64,000 nucleotides of DNA from an uncultured Sutterella sp. (lineage in GTDB: Bacteria; Pseudomonadota; Gammaproteobacteria; Burkholderiales; Burkholderiaceae_F). The position numbers and the translations under genes are program-made. Under the pieces are notes generated by a model. That model was not told the origin of the DNA. It saw only the letters and a program-made list of their open reading frames with translations, and did no database searches. Of this stretch, positions 24,178 through 33,101 are shown one piece after another (position 1 is the first letter of the stretch; every line of letters starts with the position of its first letter). The DNA is taken from the NCBI GenBank assembly GCA_905206365.1, contig CAJLHF010000001.1, forward strand, positions 1 through 64,000. The letters are read 5' to 3'.

Positions 24178-25689
24178 ATGGACTTGCTTCAAAATCTTCT
24201 GCTCGGGCTCGAGAACGCCGTCACGCTCACGAACCTTCTCTACTGTTTCATCGGCGTAACGCTCGGAACGCTCGTGGGAGTGCTGCCCGGCATGGGCCCC
24301 GTCGCCACGGTGGCGATGCTCCTTCCGATCACCTATTCGCTCGACCCCTCGACCGCGCTCATCATGCTCGCGGGCATTTACTACGGCGCACAGTACGGCG
24401 GCTCCACCACGGCGGTGCTCGTCAACATTCCGGGCGAAGCCGCGGCGGTCGTTACGTGCCTCGACGGGCACCGCATGGCCAAAGCGGGGCGCGCCGGGGC
24501 GGCGCTCGGTATCGCCGCACTCGGAAGTTTCGCCGCGGGATGTTTCGCGACGGTTTTGATTGCCGCCTTTGCGGCGCCGCTTACCGAAATCGCCTTCGAA
24601 TTCGGTCCGCGCGAATACTTCAGCCTCATGGTGTTGGGGCTCGTCGGGGCGGTGGTGCTCGCGAGCGGTTCGCTCCTCAAAGCGATCGGCATGATCTTCA
24701 TCGGGATCCTCTTCGGGCTCGTGGGGATGGACGTCAATTCGGGAGCGTTGCGCTACGCCTTCGGCGTCGACGAACTCATGGACGGGATCGACTTCGTGGC
24801 GCTTTCCATGGGGATCTACGGTTTTTCGGAAATCATTCGCAACCTCGAAGCGAACGCGGGTCGCGAAACCGTGCCCGAACCCGTGGGCTCGGTCCTCCCC
24901 ACGTGGAAGGACATCCGCGAGAGCGCGGGCGCGATCTGCCGCGGCACCGTCGTGGGTTCGTTCCTCGGGATCCTGCCCGGAGGCGGGGCGTTGCTCTCGT
25001 CCTTTGCGAGTTACACCCTGGAGAAGAAGCTCGCGGGCGACAAGGCCGAGCCGCGCTTCGGCGAAGGGAACATCCGCGGCGTTGCGGGTCCCGAATCCGC
25101 CAACAACGGAGGCGCTCAGACGAGCTTCATTCCGATGCTCACGCTCGGGATTCCCTCGAACGCCGTGATGGCGCTGATGATCGGCGCCCTGATGCTCCAC
25201 GACATCACGCCCGGTCCTCAGGTGATGACCACAAACCCCGGACTCTTCTGGGGACTCATCGTCTCGATGTGGATCGGGAACGTCTTCCTCGTGATCCTCA
25301 ACCTGCCGCTCATCGGTCTCTGGGTGCGCCTCCTTCGCGTTCCCTACCCGCTCCTTTACCCGGCGATCCTCATCTTCTGCGCGATCGGCGTCTATTCGAT
25401 CAACTCCAACACGTTCGACATTTGGATGACGATCGGGTTCGGGCTCTTCGGGTACGTCTTCGCGAAGCTCGGCTGCGAGTGCGCGCCGCTCCTTCTCGGC
25501 TTCATCCTCGGGCCGATGCTCGAAGAGAACTTCCGACGCGCGCTCCTTTTGTCGCGCGGCGACCTCACGACCTTCGTCGCATCGCCCATTTCCGCGACGC
25601 TTCTCGCGGTTTCGGTTCTGCTCCTTGCGATCGTCGTTTTCCCGTCGGTTCGTTCGGGACGCGAACAGGCCTTCCGAGAAGACGACTGA
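24178..25689 (+). CDS. tctA: tripartite tricarboxylate transporter large permease subunit
   Basis: 503 residues, about 11-12 membrane helices. The main channel-forming subunit, driven by the ion gradient. TctA signatures: GTLVGVLPGMGPVATVAMLLP, YYGAQYGGSTTAVLVNIPGE, the mirrored second repeat FLGILPGGGALLSSFASYTL, GVAGPESANNGGAQTSFIPML, LTLGIPSNAVMALMIGALM and LGFILGPMLEENFRRAL. Ribosome site GAGAGG seven bases before ATG 24178. The last gene of the tctCBA set. Confidence 0.96.
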   Translation: MDLLQNLLLGLENAVTLTNLLYCFIGVTLGTLVGVLPGMGPVATVAMLLPITYSLDPSTALIMLAGIYYGAQYGGSTTAVLVNIPGEAAAVVTCLDGHRMAKAGRAGAALGIAALGSFAAGCFATVLIAAFAAPLTEIAFEFGPREYFSLMVLGLVGAVVLASGSLLKAIGMIFIGILFGLVGMDVNSGALRYAFGVDELMDGIDFVALSMGIYGFSEIIRNLEANAGRETVPEPVGSVLPTWKDIRESAGAICRGTVVGSFLGILPGGGALLSSFASYTLEKKLAGDKAEPRFGEGNIRGVAGPESANNGGAQTSFIPMLTLGIPSNAVMALMIGALMLHDITPGPQVMTTNPGLFWGLIVSMWIGNVFLVILNLPLIGLWVRLLRVPYPLLYPAILIFCAIGVYSINSNTFDIWMTIGFGLFGYVFAKLGCECAPLLLGFILGPMLEENFRRALLLSRGDLTTFVASPISATLLAVSVLLLAIVVFPSVRSGREQAFREDD

Positions 25690-25730
25690 CGGATCGAACA
25701 AACCGCATCGTTCTCGACGACCGCAGGCAA

Positions 25731-25768
25731 AACGGGCGCTTCCCCCGACGGGGAAGCGCCCGTTGTCA
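25731..25768. terminator. bidirectional terminator between tctA and the membrane protein gene
   Basis: Perfect 15-bp stem AACGGGCGCTTCCCC with its complement, loop CGAC. On the minus strand it is followed by TTTTGCC, so it is stronger in that direction. Confidence 0.75.
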
Positions 25769-25822
25769 TTGGGTTTGACGGAGGTTGCCGACGCTCGATC
25801 GAGCTCCTCGCATCGAAAGTGC

Positions 25823-26428
25823 TCAGCGCGTCGCCCGATCGAGCGTGTCGCACCAGAGAAGCGCCGCACGCACGTCGCCCGACGCAGTCTCCGCGTTTTG
25901 CCCCGCCGCCCACGCGACGAGATCCTTCGCACGGAACCCCGCCGTGCGCACGCCCGGAAGCATTCCGGCCTCCAGTCGCTCGACCTCGAGGTGCACGCTC
26001 GGGAAGGCCCCGCACCACTCGGACTCGGGAACAAGGGCGTCCGTCTTTCCCCAAACGACGATCAGGGTCGAGGCGTTTTCGGGATCGTCCGCCGCATCGC
26101 GGAGAAGCACCGTCATGTCTTCGCCCCAAAGGGATCGGGCCCGCAACCGATCCCGAAGCCACAGGAAGGGCCACAGGAGAAAGAGCAACCAGAAGGGGCC
26201 GCCCAAAATCCCCGCGACCGCAAGCCACGTTCCGTCTTCGACCCCCTCGAAGGTGAGGGCCGTGCCGAGCATCCCCCAGAGGAGCCACACCATCCAGTAG
26301 CGGCGGCGCCGATCGCGCGCGACGGGAAGCTCCACCAACCGTCCGAGCGCCCGAAGGCGTGCGTCGACGCTGTCGGCGGCGATCGCGTCGGGTGTTTCGA
26401 GGGCGGCGTTGTCGGTCTTCATCGTCAT
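25823..26428 (-). CDS. unrecognised two-helix membrane protein coupled to the RlmN paralogue
   Basis: 201 residues, family not recognised. Two hydrophobic stretches (YWMVWLLWGMLGTALTFEG near 42-60 and WLAVAGILGGPFWLLFLLWP near 66-85) form a hairpin anchor. They are followed by a basic stretch (LRDRLRARSLWGED) and a soluble domain of about 105 residues with no motif I know. The start overlaps the stop of the upstream gene (ATGA) and has a strong ribosome site AAGGAGG, so the two are translationally coupled and probably work in related steps. Function unknown. Confidence 0.75.
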   Translation of the reverse strand: MTMKTDNAALETPDAIAADSVDARLRALGRLVELPVARDRRRRYWMVWLLWGMLGTALTFEGVEDGTWLAVAGILGGPFWLLFLLWPFLWLRDRLRARSLWGEDMTVLLRDAADDPENASTLIVVWGKTDALVPESEWCGAFPSVHLEVERLEAGMLPGVRTAGFRAKDLVAWAAGQNAETASGDVRAALLWCDTLDRATR

Positions 26429-27543
26429 TTCCCTTCCTCCTTCAGAACGCGAGCGCGCAGCTGTCCGCACCCGCCGTCGACGTCCTGGGCGGCCGAGTCG
26501 CGCAGTGTCGCCACGATCCCGGCCGCGCGCAGGCGCGCGACGAGCGCCCGAGCGTATTCGGGTTCGGGACGGCGGTAGGGACTCCCTTCGACGGCATTTA
26601 CGGGAATGAAGTTCACCATCGCGTACTGACCGCCGAGAAGCCGCGCGAGTTCGTCGATTTCCTCAAAGGAATCGTTCACGCCCGCCATCAGGGTCCACTC
26701 GTATTGCACGGGGTAGCCCGAAAAACGCGCGTAGCGTTCCGCCGAATCCGTCAGCGCCTCGACCGTCATGCGCGTGCCGCGGGGAAGAAGCGTGCGGCGC
26801 TTCGCTTCGTCGATCGTGTGAAGCGACACGGCCAATGCCGGTCGCACGCGCGAGGCGAAGAGCTCGTTGAAGAGCCGCTCGTCCCCGACCGTCGAGATGA
26901 CGAGGTCCTTGTGACCGAAGTCGCCGTACTCGGCCAAAAAGCGCACGGCCGAGAGAACGTTGCGCAGGTTGTGAGAGGGTTCGCCCATCCCCATGAAGAC
27001 AACCTTCTTGGTGTGCGGTCGCAGCGCTCGGGCCGTCGCCGCCTGCGCGACGATTTCGAGGTCCGAGAGCTGCCGCACGAGTCCGCCCTTCCCCGTCATG
27101 CAAAAAACGCACCCGACGGCACAGCCCATCTGGGTCGAGACGCACACGCCGCGGCGCGGCAACAACACGCACTCGACCGTCTGCCGGTCGGCCAACGTCA
27201 CCAAGAGGCGCTCGCTCTCGGGATCGGCCCCGGGGTGACGGGAGCGCACCGCAAGGACCGCCTCCATACGGGCCCGCCATGCGGAAAGCCCTTCGCGCAC
27301 GCGCTTGGGGAACCGTTCGTCCGAGGTGTCGGGCCAGGCGGCACGCCCGAGGTACGCGCGAAAGAACGTGCGCACGTGCTGGGGCTTCGCACCGAGCGTT
27401 TCGAGCGCGCGTGCGGCCTCCTCGATCGAGGCGAAGGGCGGCGTTTCAAGCGTTTCAAGCGTTTCGACGGCGATTTCGGTATCGGTTTCGGGAACGATGT
27501 CGATCCGGACGCTTCGGCCGGGCTCGAGGACGGGGTCGGACAT
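26425..27543 (-). CDS. RlmN/Cfr-family radical SAM RNA methyltransferase paralogue
   Basis: 372 residues. Radical SAM cluster GCAVGCVFC; CVSTQMGC and the C-terminal GGCGQL supply the two extra cysteines used by RlmN/Cfr for methyl transfer, so the dual-cysteine mechanism should be intact. VFMGMGEPSHNLRNVLSAV, ISTVGDERLF and SLHTIDEAKRR differ from ordinary RlmN (usually GMGEPLLNLDNV and STSG). The N-terminal domain is also unlike the RlmN KPxRAxQ domain. I therefore read it as a separate branch, with an RNA target that may not be A2503 of 23S rRNA. The start at 27543 follows a terminator; 27600 is an alternative start upstream of it and is less likely. Confidence 0.75.
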   Translation of the reverse strand: MSDPVLEPGRSVRIDIVPETDTEIAVETLETLETPPFASIEEAARALETLGAKPQHVRTFFRAYLGRAAWPDTSDERFPKRVREGLSAWRARMEAVLAVRSRHPGADPESERLLVTLADRQTVECVLLPRRGVCVSTQMGCAVGCVFCMTGKGGLVRQLSDLEIVAQAATARALRPHTKKVVFMGMGEPSHNLRNVLSAVRFLAEYGDFGHKDLVISTVGDERLFNELFASRVRPALAVSLHTIDEAKRRTLLPRGTRMTVEALTDSAERYARFSGYPVQYEWTLMAGVNDSFEEIDELARLLGGQYAMVNFIPVNAVEGSPYRRPEPEYARALVARLRAAGIVATLRDSAAQDVDGGCGQLRARVLKEEGK

Positions 27544-27565
27544 GAGTGCTCGCAGAGGTACGGAG

Positions 27566-27590
27566 AAAAAACACTTCGGACCATCCGAAG
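27566..27590 (-). terminator. terminator ending the glnA-ntrBC region transcript
   Basis: On the minus strand CTTCGGA-TGG-TCCGAAG is followed by TGTTTTTT, between the unknown gene after ntrC and the RlmN paralogue. Confidence 0.8.
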
Positions 27591-27645
27591 CGGCCGTCAT
27601 TCTACAGGGAAGGCGGTCCGCGCGACTCTCGGGGGTCCGGGCAAT

Positions 27646-28263
27646 TCAGGCCTCGAGCGCGCCCGCGAAGAAGAGCCGCAGGGCCTCCGTCAACTCCCGT
27701 TCGAATTCGGGCGTCGTATTGGGACCGGGCACGGGAAGAGCGAGCACGAGCGCTCGTTCGCGCCGCTCGCCTTCGACGCGAAGGCGCGTCGAAGTAAGTC
27801 GACGTGCGTGCTCGACCGTGCGGCCGAGCACGGCTTCGACCCGCTCCGCCAAGGCGGGATCCCGCAGGGCGTCGAAAAGGTAACAGGAAACAAGCACGAG
27901 GAGCGCGGGACGCCGATCCGACAAGACCCGCAGAAAGTCGTCCGCATCCCGAACGAGCGCCGTCACCTGTTCGGGGCCGCGCACGGGGCGCTTCCAACCG
28001 TCAGCGGGCCACACCGTCAGCGCAAAGCGGCGCGCTTCGACCTCAACGGGGAAACCCGCCGCCGCGAGCCATCCGAGCACGCGCCGCACGGCGGGCCCCC
28101 GGTCGATTCGAGCGGCCGTGATGAGACCGCGCGCCGCGGAGTTCGCACCCTCTTCGACCTCGGGCCCGAACCCGGGGAGCAAAACGACGAGAAAGCCTCC
28201 GCGGGCGTTTTCGGGCGTCTCTCCCGTTCCGGGCGGATCGCTGCGACGTCGTGCGCGAGCCAT
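27646..28263 (-). CDS. uncharacterised protein downstream of ntrC
   Basis: 205 residues, soluble, family not firmly recognised. Stretches such as FLVVLLPGFGPEVEEGANSA, FALTVWPADGWKRP, PALLVLVSCYLFDAL and LALPVPGPNT recall, only loosely, the layout of uracil-DNA-glycosylase-fold proteins (an early GxxP loop and a late strand-plus-loop). The catalytic residues of that family are not evident. It begins 23 bases after the ntrC stop and is closed by a terminator, so it is co-transcribed with ntrC. A link to nitrogen control is inference only. Confidence 0.6.
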   Translation of the reverse strand: MARARRRSDPPGTGETPENARGGFLVVLLPGFGPEVEEGANSAARGLITAARIDRGPAVRRVLGWLAAAGFPVEVEARRFALTVWPADGWKRPVRGPEQVTALVRDADDFLRVLSDRRPALLVLVSCYLFDALRDPALAERVEAVLGRTVEHARRLTSTRLRVEGERRERALVLALPVPGPNTTPEFERELTEALRLFFAGALEA

Positions 28264-28285
28264 GGAATGCGTGTCCGTGTCGTTC

Positions 28286-29971
28286 TCAGTCTTCGAGACC
28301 GAGCGCGCGGATTTTGCGCGTGAGCGTGTTGCGCCCGACCCCGAGCCGTTCGGCCGCTTCCATACGGCGGCCTTTCGTAGCGGCCAACGCCGCGCGCACG
28401 AGCACGGTTTCGACGCGGTCGGTGACGTGACCCCAGAGACCGGGTTCATTGCGTTCGAGCCGCGCGACGACGTCCGCTTCGAGGGCGGCGGCCCAGTCGA
28501 CCCAGTCGCTCTCCGACCGGTGCGCGCCCGACGCACCCCGATCGCTCAAGACGGTCGACGCGGTCGAGCCTCCCGATGCGACCGATCCCGGGTCGCCGCC
28601 CGCCGTCCGCCCGTCGGGCCTTTGCACTTCGTAGGGGAGATCCTCGAAGCGGATTTCCTGCGAGGGCGCCATCACGAGAAGCCATCGGCAGATGTTTTCT
28701 AGTTGTCGGACGTTCCCCGGGAATGGGAAGCGTTCCAGCGCGGCCAAGGCTTCCGGGGTGAGACGCTTGGGTTCGAGCCCCAATTCGACGGCGCCCGCCG
28801 TGAGGAAGTGTTCCGCCAGGGGCTTCACGTCTTCGCGCCGGTCCCTGAGCGGCGGGAGCCGCAACCGAATGACGTTCAATCGATGGTAGAGGTCTTCGCG
28901 GAAGGTCCCTTCGCGAACGGCCGCCTCCAGGTCGCGGTTCGTCGCGGCGATCACGCGCACGTCCGCCTTGAGGGGTTCGCGACCGCCCACGCGGTAGTAG
29001 GTGCCGCTACTCAGGACGCGCAGAAGGCGCGTCTGAAGTTCCATCGGCATGTCGCCGATTTCATCGAGAAAGAGCGTCCCGCCCGCGGCCTCTCCGAAAC
29101 GACCCGCGCGCGAAGCGCTCGCCCCCGTAAAGGCGCCTTTTTCGTGCCCGAAGAGTTCGCTCTCCAAAAGCTCCCGCGGAATCGCCGCCATGTTGAGGGC
29201 GACGTAGGGCGCGCGACTTCGGGGACTGTGCTGCCAGAGGGCGCGTGCCACCACTTCCTTGCCCGCCCCGGATTCCCCCGTAAGGAGCACGGTGACGGAG
29301 CTTTGCGAAAGCCGTCCGATCGCACGGAACACTTCCTGCATGGCGGGCGCACGACCGATGAGGCCGTCCTCGGCGAGGGTCGAGTCCTCGGTTGCGTTCG
29401 CCCCGGGACGAGCGGCGGCGCCCGTCCGACCCGAAGCGACCGGAGCGCTCGAAGCGGCCTTCCCGGCCGCAAGCACCGACTCGGCTGCGGTTTCGGGTTC
29501 GAGCGCGCGTTTGCGGCGCGCGTACTCGGTCGCGGCGCGCTCGACCAGCTCCAACACCTTCTCGATGTCAAAGGGCTTCGTAAGGTACTCGAAGGCGCCG
29601 CTCCGGTACGCGGAAACGGCGCTCTCCAGATCGGAGAAGGCCGTCATGATGAGTACGGGCACCTGCGGGAGGACCGTATTGAAGCGCTCTACCAATTCCA
29701 CCCCCGAAAGGCCGGGCATGCGGATGTCGGAGAGGATGACGGCGGGCTCTTCGGTCTCGCCGAGCTTCACCGCTTCGAGCTTCTCGAGCACCGCGGAACC
29801 GTTCTCGAACGTACGGGCGGCATGCCCCGCGCGCTCAAGCGCGCGGGAGAGCACCCAGCGGATCGCCCGATCGTCGTCGACCACCCAGACGGGAGCCTTC
29901 GATGCGGGCGATTCACTGCGCGATGCGTCACGAAAATCGGCCGGAGATTCGGCACGGGGTTCGTTCGTCAA
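28286..29971 (-). CDS. ntrC: nitrogen regulation response regulator NtrC
   Basis: 561 residues. A sigma54-dependent activator. Receiver domain with acidic VVDDD, phosphorylated Asp near 80 in LSDIRMPG and Lys in YLTKPFD. AAA+ domain with Walker A GESGAGKE near 229, the sigma54-contacting loop GAFTGA, and Walker B GGTLFLDEIGDMP. Fis-type helix-turn-helix at the end (AERLGVGRNTLTRKIRALGL). The linker between receiver and AAA+ (about 160-215) and the one before the HTH are long and Ala/Ser/Gly-rich. Start is TTG at 29971: it overlaps the ntrB stop (TTGA) and follows AAGGAGA by eight bases, so it is coupled to ntrB. Confidence 0.94.
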   Translation of the reverse strand: MTNEPRAESPADFRDASRSESPASKAPVWVVDDDRAIRWVLSRALERAGHAARTFENGSAVLEKLEAVKLGETEEPAVILSDIRMPGLSGVELVERFNTVLPQVPVLIMTAFSDLESAVSAYRSGAFEYLTKPFDIEKVLELVERAATEYARRKRALEPETAAESVLAAGKAASSAPVASGRTGAAARPGANATEDSTLAEDGLIGRAPAMQEVFRAIGRLSQSSVTVLLTGESGAGKEVVARALWQHSPRSRAPYVALNMAAIPRELLESELFGHEKGAFTGASASRAGRFGEAAGGTLFLDEIGDMPMELQTRLLRVLSSGTYYRVGGREPLKADVRVIAATNRDLEAAVREGTFREDLYHRLNVIRLRLPPLRDRREDVKPLAEHFLTAGAVELGLEPKRLTPEALAALERFPFPGNVRQLENICRWLLVMAPSQEIRFEDLPYEVQRPDGRTAGGDPGSVASGGSTASTVLSDRGASGAHRSESDWVDWAAALEADVVARLERNEPGLWGHVTDRVETVLVRAALAATKGRRMEAAERLGVGRNTLTRKIRALGLED

Positions 29972-31164
29972 TTTCGGTCTCCTTGGTCGGTATCGGTTCC
30001 GAGCGGCGGGCAGGCTCTTGTGTTTCGGGAAAGGGCGGGCTCGAACGGCAACAACACGCGAAAGACGGTGCGCCCCGGGCGGCTTTCGACGAGCACGGAC
30101 CCGCCCGCTTCCTCCACGTAGGATTTCACGAGCGAAAGACCGAGCCCCGACCCTTCGGCGCGACCCGTCACGAGCGGAAAGAAAATCCGGTCGCGGATCG
30201 CCTCGGGAATGCCCGGACCGTTGTCGAGCACTTCAAGCGCCAGAGCGCGTTTGCGCCGAACGTCCCCGACGAACGCATCGCGCACGAGGCGCGTGCGAAG
30301 TTCGATGCGGGGAGCTACCGCCGAGCCTCCCCGAAGCGCTTCGGCGGCGTTCCTCACAAGGTTGAGAAAGACCTGCGTGAGGCGCCCTTCGTCCGCCAAC
30401 ACGGGCGGAATCGACACGTCGTAGTCCCGAACGAACACAACCTCGGGAAATTCGTGCGCGATGAGGCTCCGGACGTGTTCGAGCAGTTCGTGAAGCTCCA
30501 CGGGGCCCGTCCGTTCGGCCGAGCGGTAGGGTTCCAACAGACGCTCCACGAGGCGCGTCAATCGGTCCGCCTCGTCGAGGATCACTCCCGTGCACTCGCG
30601 GTCTTCGTCGCGCGTGAGGTCGCTTTCCAAGAGTTGCGCCGCACCGCGAATGCCGCCGAGAGGATTTTTCACCTCGTGCGCGAGGTTGCGCAGGAGCTCC
30701 CTGTTCGCGCGCGCGACTTCGGCTTCGAGCCGTCGACGCTCGTCGCGAAGGACGTCCGTCAAATCGATCGTCTCGACGAGAAAGGCGCTTCCCGGAATGC
30801 GCGGCTCGTCCCATCGGGAGAAAACCGCACGGACGGGCCGCTCCCCGTCGGGGCCGAGATTGAAGCGCGAAAGGGTTGAGGCGGTAGCGGGGACGGTTGA
30901 GGCGTTCGCCGAACTTTTTTCCGAAAGTTCCGAAAGCCTCTCTCCGTCCCTCAGGACCGCATCGTGCGCGCCGAGATGAGCGACGAGCGCGTCCGTCTCC
31001 TCGACGAAAGTCGAAAAGTCGAGCCCCGCAAGACCCCGCCGGGTCTTCGCCGCAAACGCTTCCGCGGCGGCGTTGGCGGTAAGAATCCGCCCGCGGGCGT
31101 CGAGCACCCAGAGGGCGGTCGTCAACCGCTCCCAGGCGGGCTCGAGAAGGTGATCGGTTGTCAT
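29968..31164 (-). CDS. ntrB: nitrogen regulation histidine kinase NtrB (GlnL)
   Basis: 398 residues, soluble. N-terminal PAS domain (ALWVLDARGRILTANAAAEAF), dimerisation/H-box LLRNLAHEVKNPLGGIRGAA (His near 160), N-box FLNLVRNAAEAL, G1 DNGPGIP and G2 GSGLGLSLVKSYVEE. It phosphorylates NtrC under nitrogen limitation, with PII control in known systems. It sits between glnA and ntrC; a terminator between glnA and ntrB suggests that only part of glnA transcription reaches it. Confidence 0.95.
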   Translation of the reverse strand: MTTDHLLEPAWERLTTALWVLDARGRILTANAAAEAFAAKTRRGLAGLDFSTFVEETDALVAHLGAHDAVLRDGERLSELSEKSSANASTVPATASTLSRFNLGPDGERPVRAVFSRWDEPRIPGSAFLVETIDLTDVLRDERRRLEAEVARANRELLRNLAHEVKNPLGGIRGAAQLLESDLTRDEDRECTGVILDEADRLTRLVERLLEPYRSAERTGPVELHELLEHVRSLIAHEFPEVVFVRDYDVSIPPVLADEGRLTQVFLNLVRNAAEALRGGSAVAPRIELRTRLVRDAFVGDVRRKRALALEVLDNGPGIPEAIRDRIFFPLVTGRAEGSGLGLSLVKSYVEEAGGSVLVESRPGRTVFRVLLPFEPALSRNTRACPPLGTDTDQGDRN

Positions 31165-31220
31165 GTCGGTGGAGCCTCTCGGGGGGGCGCGTTCGACGCG
31201 CCGTGTGGCCGGTAAGGAAT

Positions 31221-31255
31221 GAAAAACGGGGCGACGCCCGATCGGCGCCGCCCCG
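31221..31255 (-). terminator. terminator between glnA and ntrB
   Basis: On the minus strand CGGGGCGGCGCC and GGGCGTCGCCCCG form a 12-13-bp stem with one G-T pair and loop GATC, followed by GTTTTTC. It lies about 90 bases after the glnA stop and would limit read-through to ntrBC. Confidence 0.8.
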
Positions 31256-31265
31256 GCGTTCGGTG

Positions 31266-31299
31266 CCCGGGTTGCCCGCGAGCAAGCGGGAACCCCGGG
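31266..31299. repeat. palindromic hairpin in the glnA-ntrB spacer
   Basis: CCCGGGTTGCCCGC and GCGGGAACCCCGGG form a long imperfect stem around GAGCAA, without a T run. It resembles a REP-like intergenic palindrome and may protect the glnA mRNA end (inference). Confidence 0.45.
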
Positions 31300-31345
31300 A
31301 CCGAAACCCGTTCGAATCGTTCCGGTCCTTTTCGGACGGAAACGA

Positions 31346-32758
31346 TCAGAGCGAGTAGTAAAGGTCGAAGTCGAGCGGCGTCACGGCCATCTGCGCGCGG
31401 AGCACTTCCTTACGCTTCACGGCGATATAGGCGTCGATCATGTCGTTCGAGAAGACGCCGCCGCGCGTCAGGAACTCGCGGTCCGCGTCGAGCGCGTCGA
31501 GCGCCGCGTCGAGCGACGGAGCGACGGTCGGGATCTTGGCGTTTTCTTCGGGCGGCAGATCGTAGAGATTCTTGTCCGCGGCTTCTCCCGGATGAATCTT
31601 GTTTTCGATGCCGTCGAGACCCGCCATGAGGAGGGCCGAGAAGCCGAGGTAGGGGTTGCAGAGCGGATCGGGGAAGCGCACTTCGATGCGGCGGGCCTTC
31701 GGGCTCGTCACGTGCGGAATGCGAATCGAGGCCGAGCGGTTGCGCGCCGAGTAGGCGAGCTTCACCGGAGCTTCAAAGCCCGGAACGAGACGCTTGTAGG
31801 AGTTGATCCCCGGGTTCGTGATGGCGTTCAAAGCACGGGCGTGCTTGATGATGCCGCCGATGTAGTAGAGGGCGAGTTCGGAAAGACCCGCGTAGCCGTT
31901 GCCGGAGAAGAGGTTCGTGCCGTCCTTCCAGATCGACTGATGAACGTGCATGCCGGAGCCGTTGTCGCCTTCGACGGGCTTGGGCATGAAAGTCGCGGTC
32001 TTGCCGAAAGCGGCCGCCACGTTCCAGATCGTGTACTTCGTGATCTGCGTCCAGTCGGCGCGTTCGACGAGGGTGCTGAACTTCGTGCCGATTTCGCACT
32101 GACCGGCGCCGCCCACTTCGTGGTGGTGGATTTCGACCGGAACGCCCTGCTGTTCGATGAGAGTGCACATTTCCGAGCGGATGTCGGCGAGCGAGTCGAC
32201 GGGGGTCACGGGGAAGTAGCCGCCCTTCATGCGGTTGCGGTGGCCGAGGTTGCCGCCTTCAAGATCGAGCCCCGTCGCCCAGGGACCTTCTTCGCTCTCG
32301 ATGCGATAGAAACTCTTGCCGGGCGTGTGGTCCCAGGCAACCGAGTCGAAGATGAAGAATTCGGGTTCGGGACCGAAGTAGGCCGTGTCGCCGATGCCGG
32401 TCGACTTCAGATAGGCTTCGGCACGGCGGGCGGTCGAGCGGGGGTCGCGTTCGTAGCCCTTGCCGGTCGTCGGTTCGAGCACGTCGCAAGTGAGAATGAG
32501 CGTGTTGGCTTCGCGGAACGGATCCATGCGCGCCGTGGCGGGATCGGGCTGAAGAAGCATGTCGGAGGCTTCGATGCCGCGCCAGCCGATGAAGGAGGAG
32601 CCGTCGAAGGGCTGACCGAGATCGAACGTGTCTTCGTCGATGCGTTCGGCGGGCACCGTGAGGTGCATTTCCTTGCCGAGGATGTCCGTAAAGCGCAGAT
32701 CCACGAACTTCACGTCGTTGTCTTTGATCATCTGTAGCACGTCGGAACTGGACGTCAT
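31346..32758 (-). CDS. glnA: glutamine synthetase type I
   Basis: 470 residues, standard for GSI-beta. It makes glutamine from glutamate, ammonia and ATP as a dodecamer. Motifs: PFDGSSFIGW, TAYFGPEPEFFIFD, HHHEVGGAGQCEIG, KPVEGDNGSGMHVHQS (ATP site), NRSASIRIP and the adenylylation site NLYDLPPEE (Tyr near 396), so GlnE-type control is expected. Upstream are a consensus sigma54 promoter and an NtrC site. ntrB and ntrC follow. Confidence 0.98.
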   Translation of the reverse strand: MTSSSDVLQMIKDNDVKFVDLRFTDILGKEMHLTVPAERIDEDTFDLGQPFDGSSFIGWRGIEASDMLLQPDPATARMDPFREANTLILTCDVLEPTTGKGYERDPRSTARRAEAYLKSTGIGDTAYFGPEPEFFIFDSVAWDHTPGKSFYRIESEEGPWATGLDLEGGNLGHRNRMKGGYFPVTPVDSLADIRSEMCTLIEQQGVPVEIHHHEVGGAGQCEIGTKFSTLVERADWTQITKYTIWNVAAAFGKTATFMPKPVEGDNGSGMHVHQSIWKDGTNLFSGNGYAGLSELALYYIGGIIKHARALNAITNPGINSYKRLVPGFEAPVKLAYSARNRSASIRIPHVTSPKARRIEVRFPDPLCNPYLGFSALLMAGLDGIENKIHPGEAADKNLYDLPPEENAKIPTVAPSLDAALDALDADREFLTRGGVFSNDMIDAYIAVKRKEVLRAQMAVTPLDFDLYYSL

Positions 32759-32884
32759 GGTGTTCTCCGTTGAATCAGGAAAGCGGGGATCTTCGCAGGC
32801 GGGCGAAGACGACCGCCCAAAAAAAAGAAATCGGACCGCAAAGCGTCGAATCGCTCGCCGTCTCTCGGTCGTACCCTTATACGC

Positions 32885-32901
32885 AGCAAGATTCGTGCCA
32901 A
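32885..32901 (-). promoter_or_regulatory. sigma54 promoter of glnA
   Basis: On the minus strand TTGGCACGAATCTTGCT matches the -24/-12 consensus TTGGCACGNNNNTTGCW exactly. It is about 127 bases before the glnA start. Confidence 0.88.
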
Positions 32902-33051
32902 ACCGAAAAAACGATGAAGGACGACGAAAAAACGACGGTGATCGTCCGAGGGACGCCGCTTGCGGCCCGTACGTCCCCGAGAGGACCTGCGGGACCGCAC
33001 GGCAACGCGCGTCGAAGGTTGCGCTCATTATGCCCGCTTTTGGGCGCCGTC

Positions 33052-33066
33052 GCACCAGATCGGTGC
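33052..33066. promoter_or_regulatory. NtrC enhancer site 1 upstream of glnA
   Basis: GCACC-AGATC-GGTGC is a perfect dyad matching the NtrC consensus TGCACC-N5-GGTGCA. It lies about 150 bases upstream of the sigma54 promoter. Confidence 0.75.
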
Positions 33067-33084
33067 AAAACAGAGCGCCCGTTT

Positions 33085-33101
33085 TGTGCGCGCACGGTGC
33101 A
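33085..33101. promoter_or_regulatory. weaker NtrC site 2 upstream of glnA
   Basis: TGTGCG-CGCAC-GGTGCA keeps one perfect half-site. Its centre is about 34 bases (three helix turns) from site 1, as with the paired sites at enteric glnAp2. Confidence 0.5.
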
